A DNA stretch of 64,000 nucleotides. It comes from Psychrobacter immobilis (lineage in GTDB: Bacteria; Pseudomonadota; Gammaproteobacteria; Pseudomonadales; Moraxellaceae). Under the pieces are notes generated by a model. The model did not search any database, was not told the origin of the DNA, and saw nothing but the letters and a program-made list of their open reading frames with translations. The stretch is from positions 170,905-234,904 of the forward strand of contig NZ_CAJGZN010000003.1 of assembly GCF_904846235.1 (NCBI RefSeq), given 5' to 3'. Shown piece by piece: positions 49,651 to 57,515 of the stretch. How positions within the stretch are numbered: position 1 is the first letter of the stretch; each line of letters starts with the position of its first letter. The translations under genes were made by a program, and so were the position numbers.

Positions 49651-50451
49651 ATGACAACATTATCTACTCTAAATAAGTTTAAAAAAGAAGGTACCAAGTT
49701 CACTTGCTTGACCTGTTATGACTCGATGTTTGCACGAATGATGGAAAAAGCCGAAATTGATACGATTTTAATTGGGGATAGCTTGGGCATGGTTGTACAA
49801 GGCCATGACTCGACACTACCTGTGACAGTCAATGATATGGCTTATCACACCGCCAATATTGCCCGTAGTAACAAACACGCGCTGATATTGGCTGACCTAC
49901 CGTTTATGAGTTATGTGACACTACCAGAAGCCGTTGCTAATAGCCGCACACTAATGCAAGCAGGGGCGCATGTCGTAAAAATCGAAGGTGGTAGCGAGCT
50001 GTGTGAATTGGTAACGACCTTGGCGCAAGCAGGTACACCAACTTGTGTGCATCTTGGTTTGACTCCGCAATCAGTCAACGTGTTTGGTGGCTATAAAATT
50101 CAAGGTCGCGGTGATGAAGCGGCTGATAAACTGCTTGCTGATGCCAAAGCAGTCGTCGATGCTGGTGCTGCATTACTAGTACTAGAATGTGTTCCAGCCG
50201 CGCTTGCAAAAGCCGTTACTGAAGCCGTTGCCGTGCCAGTTATCGGTATTGGTGCTGGAGCCGATACTGATGGTCAGGTATTGGTTATGCACGATATGCT
50301 AGGTATGGCGCATGGCCGAGTCCCACGTTTTATCCATGATTTTTTAACAGATGAGCGTAATAGTGCTCACAGTATCGAAGGTGCTTTTGCGCTCTATCAG
50401 CAGTCAGTACGCGAAGGTAGCTTCCCGACTGAGCAGCACCAATTTAGCTGA
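49651..50451 (+). CDS. panB: 3-methyl-2-oxobutanoate hydroxymethyltransferase
   Basis: PanB makes ketopantoate from 3-methyl-2-oxobutanoate with methylene-THF, the first step of pantothenate synthesis. Clear markers are LTCYDSMFARMMEKAEIDTILIGDSLGMV (metal-binding Asp), FMSYV, ALLVLECVP with the metal ligand Glu region, and IGIGAGADTDGQVLVMHDMLG. The 266 residues match the E. coli enzyme (264). GAGGG is eight bases upstream of the ATG. It precedes panC by 75 bases on the same strand. Confidence 0.97.
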   Translation: MTTLSTLNKFKKEGTKFTCLTCYDSMFARMMEKAEIDTILIGDSLGMVVQGHDSTLPVTVNDMAYHTANIARSNKHALILADLPFMSYVTLPEAVANSRTLMQAGAHVVKIEGGSELCELVTTLAQAGTPTCVHLGLTPQSVNVFGGYKIQGRGDEAADKLLADAKAVVDAGAALLVLECVPAALAKAVTEAVAVPVIGIGAGADTDGQVLVMHDMLGMAHGRVPRFIHDFLTDERNSAHSIEGAFALYQQSVREGSFPTEQHQFS

Positions 50452-50526
50452 TTTTGAAGTTATCAAAGTTATCAAAGTTATTTAAGCTATTGAACAACAG
50501 AACGTTTGAATAGAAGAAAAGTAATC

Positions 50527-51429
50527 ATGTCTCCAATTATTTATCATGATATCTCGTCATTACGTGAAGCGCTTCAGCCTTATCGTGGCCAGCAATGTGA
50601 CAAACAAGACCGTCAGCAGCGCATTGCGCTAGTACCAACGATGGGTAATCTGCATGACGGTCATCTTGAGCTAGTAAAAATTGCCAAGCAGCATGCAGAT
50701 ATAGTGGTGGTCAGTATCTTCGTTAACCCCACTCAGTTTGGCGTCGGGGAAGATTTTGACAGCTATCCGCGTACATTAGATGCAGATGTGGCTAAGCTTG
50801 CAACAGTGGATGCAGATTATGTGTTTGCACCTAGTATTGATGCAATGTATCCAGTATTACCACCACCTACTGCTGTATTGGCTGGTGCTATTGCCAATCA
50901 GTTATGTGGTCAATCACGTCCTGGACACTTTGATGGTGTTGGTATTGTTGTCGCTAAACTATTCAATATCGTACAACCAGATGTGGCAGTATTTGGACAA
51001 AAAGACTATCAGCAACTTGCTATCATTAAGCAGTTGGTACGTGACTTGAGTTATCCTATTAGTATCATTGGCGCACCTATTGTTCGTGCTAATGATGGCT
51101 TAGCGCTATCATCGCGCAATCAATACTTAAGTGCAAATGAGCGTCAAGTTGCCCCTGTATTACATCAAGCATTGCAAGAATTAGCGCAGATTTTGAAAAG
51201 TACGGCTCTTAGTCAGCAAGCGTTTGATAAGCTATTAGTAGATACGCGGACACGTATTAGTGACGCAGGTTTTATTATTGATTATCTGGAAATAAAGACT
51301 GAGGAGCTGGATTCTGTCGTAAGTGACTCTAAAACCTTTAATACAGAGAACAAAAATATCGTTATTTTAGTCGCAGCATGGCTAGGAAAAGCGCGTTTGT
51401 TGGACAATCAATCGGTAGCGGTAAATTAG
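50527..51429 (+). CDS. panC: Pantothenate synthetase
   Basis: PanC joins pantoate and beta-alanine with ATP to pantothenate. The HIGH-like motif is PTMGNLHDGHLELV, followed by SIFVNPTQFG, the catalytic GQKDYQQLAIIKQLV (as KMSKS equivalent) and SSRNQYLS. I start at ATG 50527 (MSPIIYHDISSL), giving 300 residues. The 7-codon upstream extension MNRRKVI is less likely. A short Ser/Thr/Asn insert near residues 258-270 is not seen in most homologues. It precedes rapZ by 51 bases. Confidence 0.97.
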   Translation: MSPIIYHDISSLREALQPYRGQQCDKQDRQQRIALVPTMGNLHDGHLELVKIAKQHADIVVVSIFVNPTQFGVGEDFDSYPRTLDADVAKLATVDADYVFAPSIDAMYPVLPPPTAVLAGAIANQLCGQSRPGHFDGVGIVVAKLFNIVQPDVAVFGQKDYQQLAIIKQLVRDLSYPISIIGAPIVRANDGLALSSRNQYLSANERQVAPVLHQALQELAQILKSTALSQQAFDKLLVDTRTRISDAGFIIDYLEIKTEELDSVVSDSKTFNTENKNIVILVAAWLGKARLLDNQSVAVN

Positions 51430-51480
51430 CTTTTATGACATAGCAGTAGACTAGATATAATAGACTTGGATGAGTAGATC

Positions 51481-52446
51481 ATGGGTGTAAGTCAGGATCA
51501 AAATAGTAATGCGGCAGCAACAATAGCGGATCAGACGTCTACGAATAAGCTCAGTATATTGGTGGTCTCAGGGCGTTCAGGATCTGGTAAAACCTCAGTA
51601 TTGAATATCTTAGAAGACCTAGGCTATTACTCTATTGATAACCTACCGCTGTCTTTGTTGCCTAATGCTGCTCATAAACTGGTCAATGAAAGCGGCATTC
51701 ATCGTATTGCGCTGGGTGTCGATATTCGAACGCCACGTGCTGATTTATCTAACTTTGCGGTGACGTATGCTTCTCTCAAGGAGACTTATGGGTCTCATGC
51801 GGTACAGATTTTATATGTGACTGCACAAGAGAGTACGCTGATAGCTCGTTTCAATGCGACGCGACGCGTACATCCGCTAATGTCACAAGATATTGATAGT
51901 GATAACGCTAAGCATATTGCCTTTAATTTACCCGCTGCTATCAAAAAGGAAGTTGAGCTATTAGAGCCAATTGCTAGTCACGCTGATATTAGGATTGATA
52001 CCAGTAGCCTAAATATCCATCAGTTAAAAGACAGCTTGCGTGAACACATAGGTATGGACAACCAGATTGTCATCAATCTACTGTCTTTCGGTTTTAAATA
52101 CGGTAGCCCCATTGATGCTGACTTTGTATTCGACGTTAGAATTCTACCGAATCCGCATTGGAACCCTGAATTACGTGACTCGACAGGTCTGGATACTGAG
52201 GTAGGCGCATTCTTCTTAGATTATCCAGAAGTAGCAGAAATGATGGGTGATATTGATAAGTTTTTGACCCGTTGGCTACCGGAGTTTTTGCACAATAATC
52301 GTCATACGGTCACGGTTGCCATAGGTTGTACGGGCGGCAAACATCGCTCTGTTTTTATCACTGATCATCTACAACGCCGCCTTACTGATGCCATGCCTAA
52401 AGGTGTGAAGGTATTGGCAAAACACCGCGAAAAAAGTCGCTGGTAG
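51481..52446 (+). CDS. rapZ: RNase adapter protein RapZ
   Basis: RapZ binds nucleotides and small RNAs and, in E. coli, guides RNase E to GlmZ to adjust glucosamine-6-phosphate synthesis. The P-loop is VSGRSGSGKTSVLNILEDLGYYSIDNLP, followed by GVDIRTPR. The C-terminal domain shows SFGFKYGSPIDADFVFDVRILPNPHW and CTGGKHRSVF, its most conserved part. 321 residues against 284 in E. coli, with N-terminal 20 residues and an insert in the middle as extras. Here it lies after panC rather than beside rpoN-ptsN. Confidence 0.94.
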   Translation: MGVSQDQNSNAAATIADQTSTNKLSILVVSGRSGSGKTSVLNILEDLGYYSIDNLPLSLLPNAAHKLVNESGIHRIALGVDIRTPRADLSNFAVTYASLKETYGSHAVQILYVTAQESTLIARFNATRRVHPLMSQDIDSDNAKHIAFNLPAAIKKEVELLEPIASHADIRIDTSSLNIHQLKDSLREHIGMDNQIVINLLSFGFKYGSPIDADFVFDVRILPNPHWNPELRDSTGLDTEVGAFFLDYPEVAEMMGDIDKFLTRWLPEFLHNNRHTVTVAIGCTGGKHRSVFITDHLQRRLTDAMPKGVKVLAKHREKSRW

Positions 52447-52495
52447 TGATATCAGACACTATTTAATTTATTAATTATTATTTTGGAAAGCTTTT

Positions 52496-53008
52496 ATGAT
52501 CGACTGGAAAGAACAGGACATGCGCGTTTCGCGCACAGAACTCAAAAAAGCTCATGAGCGCTTGCAGCAGTTATCGATACCGCTTGCTAGCTTATCGAAA
52601 AAACAGCTAAAAGCCTTACCTGCTAGTGATTATTTTATGGCAGAACTAATGGCATTGGCTGATATCACTAGCGCCAATGCTCGTAATCGTCAGACCAAAC
52701 GTGTTGGCAAGCTTATGATTGAAGAGAATCGTCATGAGCTGATAAAGGCACTATTTGATGCGTTTTTTCCTAAAGAGCAAGTTTCAAAAATAGAGAGCTG
52801 GTACGAGCGTCTGAATATCAATGATGAAGGTACGCTCAAGCAGTTTGTGAAGCAATATAAAGCTTCTGAGCATCACAGTATGTATCAGTTATTATTGTGG
52901 ATAGAGTATGCCAAACACATGCAAGATGATGAGTTGCTGGCAGAATCTAAAGCAGATTTGGCAAGTTATATACGTGAAGTGGCTATTTTATCGCAGCTGA
53001 AGAAATAA
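52496..53008 (+). CDS. darP: Ribosome-associated protein DarP (YjgA family)
   Basis: This small basic cytosolic protein of the YjgA/DUF615 family associates with the 50S ribosome precursor and helps its maturation. The 170-residue sequence has family features: VSRTELKKAHERLQQLSIPLASLSKKQLKALP near the start, DITSANARNRQTKRVGKLM in the middle, and a helical end. Family length is about 170-185. It follows rapZ after 49 bases and is terminated by a strong hairpin. I am confident of the family because of the RQTKRVGKLM motif. Confidence 0.88.
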   Translation: MIDWKEQDMRVSRTELKKAHERLQQLSIPLASLSKKQLKALPASDYFMAELMALADITSANARNRQTKRVGKLMIEENRHELIKALFDAFFPKEQVSKIESWYERLNINDEGTLKQFVKQYKASEHHSMYQLLLWIEYAKHMQDDELLAESKADLASYIREVAILSQLKK

Positions 53009-53098
53009 TACCTACACCAAGCTAGAAGGTTATTAATTGAAAGATTATTAGTTGACAGGTTAGTAGTTAAAAAATGAATAGCTAAAATGTTAAGATGC

Positions 53099-53131
53099 AA
53101 AAAAGCCAATCAATTTATGATTGGCTTTTTT
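53099..53131. terminator. Bidirectional terminator between darP and dsbA
   Basis: AAAAAAGCCAATCA pairs perfectly with TGATTGGCTTTTTT over a 5-base loop. It serves darP (plus) and dsbA (minus). Confidence 0.92.
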
Positions 53132-53191
53132 GTGCATGACGTACGGATGTACTGTGCGTTATGTCTATTATTCAAGTATTTATTGCTTGAG

Positions 53192-53812
53192 TTATTTCTT
53201 TTCAGCACGGGCTTTGTCGACCAAGTAGTCGACGACTTTAGGTACTTTAGCACTCTCACCAGTGACTACATATTTGCCTTGCACCACCACAGCTGGTACG
53301 CCAGAAAGCTGATAACGTTTAGCGCCTTCTTGTGAGCGACCAATTTTTGTACCAACAGCGAATGAGTTATATAGGCTGTTAAATTTCTTTTCATTCACGC
53401 CTTTTGACGCGTACCATTTGCTTAGTGACGCTTGATCAAACAGTTTTTTACCATCTTTGTGGATAGCATCAAATAATGCAGAATGAGTTTTGTCTTCGAA
53501 CCCTAAAAGCTGAGCCGCATAAAAACCGCGTGCATTGGCTTCCCAAACAGGGTTAAGTGCCGCTGGTGTTTTGAAGAATACGACATCTTTGTCTTTAGTC
53601 TTTGCCCATTTTTCCATATGCGGATCAAGCACATTACAATGTGGGCAACCATACCAAAAGAATTCACGAACAATGATAGCATCACCGCTGATTTTCTCTG
53701 GGTTGTCTAGCACACGGTAATCTTTTCCAGCGACATAGTCTGCAGCTCGTGCGCCCATAGAGGCAAGTCCAATGGCCATGGCTAGACCAGTCAGTGTGAT
53801 GACACGTTTCAT
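53192..53812 (-). CDS. dsbA: Thiol:disulfide interchange protein DsbA
   Basis: DsbA introduces disulfide bonds into periplasmic proteins. The 206-residue precursor has a signal peptide (KRVITLTGLAMAIGLASMGARA, cleavage after ARA). The active site is FWYGCPHCNVL with the CPHC motif of DsbA, and the cis-proline loop reads GVPAVVVQGKYV. Length matches E. coli DsbA (208). AAGGA is found about seven bases upstream. It is a single gene on the minus strand between plus-strand blocks. Confidence 0.95.
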   Translation of the reverse strand: MKRVITLTGLAMAIGLASMGARAADYVAGKDYRVLDNPEKISGDAIIVREFFWYGCPHCNVLDPHMEKWAKTKDKDVVFFKTPAALNPVWEANARGFYAAQLLGFEDKTHSALFDAIHKDGKKLFDQASLSKWYASKGVNEKKFNSLYNSFAVGTKIGRSQEGAKRYQLSGVPAVVVQGKYVVTGESAKVPKVVDYLVDKARAEKK

Positions 53813-54317
53813 ACTTTATCCTTGAGGTGTGGAGACTTAGAATGGGTTAAGAGGTTTGTGTCTATATGGTTATTAAACATGTGACACTCTAAAATATATA
53901 GCTTTTAAAGCGTCTAAACCAGACAGTGTCGAGTATAATCGAACAATAACAAAGTATCGACTATGATAACGTAAAATGTATGTACTTGTGAATCGCATTC
54001 TTAACCGATAGTTGTAAAGCTGTTAGCTATTATTTAAGGTATATTGCTTGTTACTTTTTGAATCTACTGTTTCTCAAGTGTCTGCTTTATTTCTATATGG
54101 AACTTAAAAGATTCAAAAGTATCAGAATGCGATATTGTCACAAGGATACGTATCTTTTCTATATCAAGATACTGCCCAAAAAACAGGGTAAAGTTTAAGC
54201 CTATTCACAATCGGTGACGATGTGCTTACGACAAAACTGCTACTCTCATGCTAATATTAAGCACATAATCGTGCACTGTAAACGATAACAACGATAGTGA
54301 CAATCAAGGAACATACC
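53813..54317. other. dsbA-ubiG divergent intergenic region
   Basis: A 505-base gap with divergent promoters presumably inside. I see no gene, RNA or repeat that can be supported. Confidence 0.5.
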
Positions 54318-55145
54318 ATGAGCTCTGCTTTAAATTCTTCATCAACTTCGAGTGATCAAAATAATAATAGCGCTTTCAATAGTACAGAGTCTACCACCAT
54401 CAACGTAGATCCTAGCGAAGTCGAAAAATTTAATAACTTGGCGAGTGAGTGGTGGAGCAACACAGGGGCGTTTGCAACGCTACACGAGATCAATCCATTA
54501 CGTTTAAACTGGATAGAAGAAAACGTCAAACGTGGCTATCAAAACGATGCTAATAAAACCACTGAGCAAGGACTTTCTGGCAAAAAAGTACTCGATGTAG
54601 GGTGCGGCGGCGGAATATTGTCAGAATCTATGGCACGCCGCGGTGCTGATGTGACAGGAATTGATTTAGGTACAGAAAACCTAAAAGCTGCTGCGTTACA
54701 TGCAGAGCGAAGCCAGTTAGAGAATACGCTTCGCTATCAGCATATACCCGTTGAAGAGTTGGCAAAAACACATGCTGGTCAGTTTGATGTAGTGACTTGT
54801 ATGGAGATGCTAGAGCACGTGCCAGATCCTAGCTCGATCGTGCAGGCTTGTTATGAGTTGTTAGCTCCTGGCGGTGTCTGTGTACTATCAACGATTAATC
54901 GCAATCCTAAGTCTTATCTGTTTGCCATCGTTGGTGCAGAGTATGTACTGCGGTTGCTTGATCGCGGCACCCATGACTATGCCAAATTTATCACGCCAGC
55001 AGAATTAGACAAAATGGCACTCAATACTGGATTTGTTCGTCAGGATATTATCGGTTTGCATTATAATCCGCTGACCAAACGCTACTGGCTTGCCCAAAAC
55101 GTCGATGTTAATTATATGATAGCCGTACAAAAGCCATTGGTTTAA
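54318..55145 (+). CDS. ubiG: Ubiquinone biosynthesis O-methyltransferase UbiG
   Basis: UbiG makes both O-methylations in ubiquinone synthesis. The SAM-binding motif is [28 protein letters not shown], and the family blocks [31 protein letters not shown] and LEHVPDP are present. I take ATG 54318 with AAGGAA nine bases upstream, giving 275 residues against about 240 in E. coli. The additional 35 are a Ser/Asn/Thr-rich N terminus. The gene heads a run ubiG - HAD phosphatase - yciK. Confidence 0.95.
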   Translation: MSSALNSSSTSSDQNNNSAFNSTESTTINVDPSEVEKFNNLASEWWSNTGAFATLHEINPLRLNWIEENVKRGYQNDANKTTEQGLSGKKVLDVGCGGGILSESMARRGADVTGIDLGTENLKAAALHAERSQLENTLRYQHIPVEELAKTHAGQFDVVTCMEMLEHVPDPSSIVQACYELLAPGGVCVLSTINRNPKSYLFAIVGAEYVLRLLDRGTHDYAKFITPAELDKMALNTGFVRQDIIGLHYNPLTKRYWLAQNVDVNYMIAVQKPLV

Positions 55146-55212
55146 TGCTGCACGCAGCCATTTATTTGCCATACTTTCACTAAACACGTCATCAATCTCA
55201 AGAGCATTCACT

Positions 55213-55923
55213 ATGACCCAATTTGTAAAAGCTGTTTTATTTGACCTTGATGGGACATTAATCGATACTGCTGCTGATTTTGTTCGTATCATTGGTAAAA
55301 TGAGTCTCGAAAATGACTGGCAGGCACCGCCTGAAGCGGAAATCCGCGAGCAAGTCTCTGCGGGTGCCTCGGCCATGGTGCAATTGATGCTAAGACATAA
55401 CGATCAACTCGAAGTCAGCGAGGAAGCATTGCTTGAGTTTCGTCAGCAGTTCTTAGATGATTATGAAGCAGATATCTGTGTCGATAGCTGCGTGTTTCAG
55501 GCGCTTGAAGCGGTACTGACTGAACTTGAAGCAAAGGGTGTGCCGTGGGGTATCGTTACCAACAAGCCGCGTTATTTAGCTGAAAAGCTATTAAGTGAGA
55601 TGCAACTGGATCAGCGCTGTGCAGTTTTGGTCTGTCCAGATGATGTATCTCGCACCAAACCAGACCCAGAGCCAATGTATATGGCGCTAGAAAAACTTGG
55701 TATCCCACGAGGGGCGGCAGGCTGCGTACTTTATGTCGGTGATCATGTGCGTGATATTGAAGCTGGCAATGCCGCTGGCATGCCAACGATTTTGGCTGCT
55801 TATGGATATATTCCACCTGAAGATCAAAAGTCTTTGAAAAAATGGGGCGCCGACTATATTACGGATACGCCTGAGCAGTTAAACAAATTACTGCTATCGT
55901 CTGGTAAGTTTGAGTATTTATAG
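55213..55923 (+). CDS. mupP: HAD phosphatase, MupP/Gph type
   Basis: A 236-residue haloacid-dehalogenase phosphatase. HAD motif I is LFDLDGTLIDTAADF, motif II is GIVTNKPR, and motif III/IV includes KPDPEPMYM and LYVGDHVRDIEAGNAAGM. By sequence it fits both phosphoglycolate phosphatase (Gph) and N-acetylmuramic acid 6-phosphate phosphatase (MupP). The order ubiG - this gene - yciK is that of pseudomonad mupP, a step of peptidoglycan recycling that bypasses the MurQ route, so I lean to MupP. Substrate choice cannot be decided from sequence alone. Confidence 0.8.
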   Translation: MTQFVKAVLFDLDGTLIDTAADFVRIIGKMSLENDWQAPPEAEIREQVSAGASAMVQLMLRHNDQLEVSEEALLEFRQQFLDDYEADICVDSCVFQALEAVLTELEAKGVPWGIVTNKPRYLAEKLLSEMQLDQRCAVLVCPDDVSRTKPDPEPMYMALEKLGIPRGAAGCVLYVGDHVRDIEAGNAAGMPTILAAYGYIPPEDQKSLKKWGADYITDTPEQLNKLLLSSGKFEYL

Positions 55924-55998
55924 ACTGCTACATATCACCAGATTTACAACCATAAGCACATATCCTCAACGATTTAATGATAAGTAGTGAGCAATGCC

Positions 55999-56835
55999 AT
56001 GAGTGACAATAATAACCAACCAGTCGATCCACAAGACAATAAACAAACTGTTCAAAGTCCTATTCAGCCTTTGACTCATGATGATATTCGTAACTTTGTA
56101 CCGTCCAGTAATTGCCTAGATGGTAAGACTATTTTGGTAACAGGAGCGGGGGATGGTATTGGCCGTGTTGCCGCATTGACCTATGCGCGTTATGGCGCCA
56201 CTGTCTTATTGTTAGGACGCACTAGCAGCAAGCTTGAGTACGTCTACGATGAGATTGAGAGTCTTGGTGGTAAGCAGCCTGCTATGTTGCCGATGAATCT
56301 AGAAGGGGCAACTTACGCCGAAATGCAGCAGCTCGAAGGGCTAATCAATAAAGAAGTCGGCCAGTTAGATGGTATCTTACATAATGCTGGTGTATTAGGA
56401 CAACTGACGCCGCTTGAGATGTATGACGTCGATACTTTTGCCCAAGTGATGAAAGTTAATTTCACAGCGACTTTTATGCTGACTCAAGCGTTATTGCCAC
56501 TGCTCAAAGATGCAGATCATGGCTCTGTTGTTTTCACCTCTAGCACTGTAGGTACACATCCTCGCGCATTTTGGGGGGCTTATGCACTTTCCAAACAAGC
56601 AGTAGAAGGTATGAGTGATATCTTTACTCAAGAGACGCAGAACACAACCAATCTGCGTTTTAACTGTGTTAATCCAGGTGGTACTCGTACGAATATGCGT
56701 GCGCATGCGTATCCAGGTGAAAATCCTATGAGCTTAAAAACACCTGAAGATATCATGGCAGGCTATGTCTGTCTGATGAGTGATGAAAGCATTGGTGTAC
56801 GCGGTCAAGTGATTGAGCTACAACCAAAAGACTAG
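55999..56835 (+). CDS. yciK: Short-chain dehydrogenase of the YciK family
   Basis: A 278-residue classical SDR. The cofactor motif is VTGAGDGIGRVAALTYARYGA, followed by NAGV. The catalytic Ser lies in FTSSTVGTHPRAFWGAYALSKQAVEG, with YALSK as the Tyr-x3-Lys pair. The C-terminal part, PGGTRTNMRAHAYPGENP, is typical of YciK. An N-terminal Asn/Gln/Pro-rich extension of about 30 residues is extra. I choose the ATG at 55999; the GTG at 55987 adds only four residues. Substrate unknown. Confidence 0.9.
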   Translation: MSDNNNQPVDPQDNKQTVQSPIQPLTHDDIRNFVPSSNCLDGKTILVTGAGDGIGRVAALTYARYGATVLLLGRTSSKLEYVYDEIESLGGKQPAMLPMNLEGATYAEMQQLEGLINKEVGQLDGILHNAGVLGQLTPLEMYDVDTFAQVMKVNFTATFMLTQALLPLLKDADHGSVVFTSSTVGTHPRAFWGAYALSKQAVEGMSDIFTQETQNTTNLRFNCVNPGGTRTNMRAHAYPGENPMSLKTPEDIMAGYVCLMSDESIGVRGQVIELQPKD

Positions 56836-56993
56836 TGGCGAAGTTTTAAGTTGAGTCGAAATAACTGCGTCATTCTTTATGGATGATTTTATACACTATC
56901 GCAGGTTGCAATTAACCGTAGCTAGCCCCATCTATTTGTTATTAAAGACATTTGTATTGTCTGATTATAATGAATAAAAAATAGGATAAGATT

Positions 56994-57260
56994 ATGGCAG
57001 GTGGCTGGTCAAGAGATGGTGCTGAGCACGAACAAATGGATGCAACTGTAAATGATGCATTAGAGCGAGCGCGACGTTCGTTACCGACAGGTGTAAGTGC
57101 TGAGCTGTGTGACGAATGTGGTAAGCCTATTCCAGAGGCAAGGCGACTGGCAGTGCCCGGTATTCAGCATTGTGTTAGCTGTCAGACGGAGCTTGAGCAA
57201 GAGGCAAAAGCGGCTGAACTGTTTAATCGTCGTGGTAGTAAAGACAGCCAATTGCGTTAA
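56994..57260 (+). CDS. DksA/TraR-type C4 zinc-finger protein (YbiI-like)
   Basis: This 88-residue protein carries the DksA/TraR zinc finger CDECGKPIPEARRLAVPGIQHCVSCQ, with four cysteines (two pairs) that bind zinc. It lacks the coiled-coil needed for DksA action on RNA polymerase and matches the short YbiI-like form. The N-terminal helix with GGWSRDGAEHEQMDATV is typical. A GATAAG ribosome site precedes the ATG. A MITE-like element starts ten bases after its stop and separates the gene from its presumed terminator. Confidence 0.85.
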   Translation: MAGGWSRDGAEHEQMDATVNDALERARRSLPTGVSAELCDECGKPIPEARRLAVPGIQHCVSCQTELEQEAKAAELFNRRGSKDSQLR

Positions 57261-57270
57261 AAAATAGTTA

Positions 57271-57440
57271 GGGCGTGTCCTCAATTCAATCGATAGTCAT
57301 CTAAATGGGTTAAAAATGGCTAAATCTTGCCAAACGGCGTCAAATAGCTGACTAATATCTCGATATTATCTGCGCTATTTTCCTTGTTTGACTGCGACTT
57401 ATCTCATTTTTATCACCATTTTTAAAATGAGGACACGCCC
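57271..57440. mobile_element. 170-bp MITE-like element with 14-bp terminal inverted repeats
   Basis: Both ends carry GGGCGTGTCCTCA (right end in reverse complement), a perfect inverted repeat, flanked by TA on both sides (57269-57270 and 57441-57442) as expected of a TA target duplication. The 170-base interior holds no protein. The TA target and the short repeats fit a non-autonomous relative of an IS5- or IS630-type element. The parent element is not in the window. Confidence 0.75.
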
Positions 57441-57451
57441 TAGTTGCGTTG

Positions 57452-57508
57452 AAAAAAGAAAGGGCGGATATTGCTAGACAAAAAATAGCAGTGCCCGCCT
57501 TTTTTTTG
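57452..57508. terminator. Terminator between the zinc-finger gene/MITE and the CobW gene
   Basis: GGGCGG-ATTGCTA pairs with TAGCAGT-GCCCGCC (imperfect) and is followed by a long T-run. The A-run on the left could also make it work for the minus strand gene that ends at 57516. Confidence 0.7.
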
Positions 57509-57515
57509 TCTGTTG

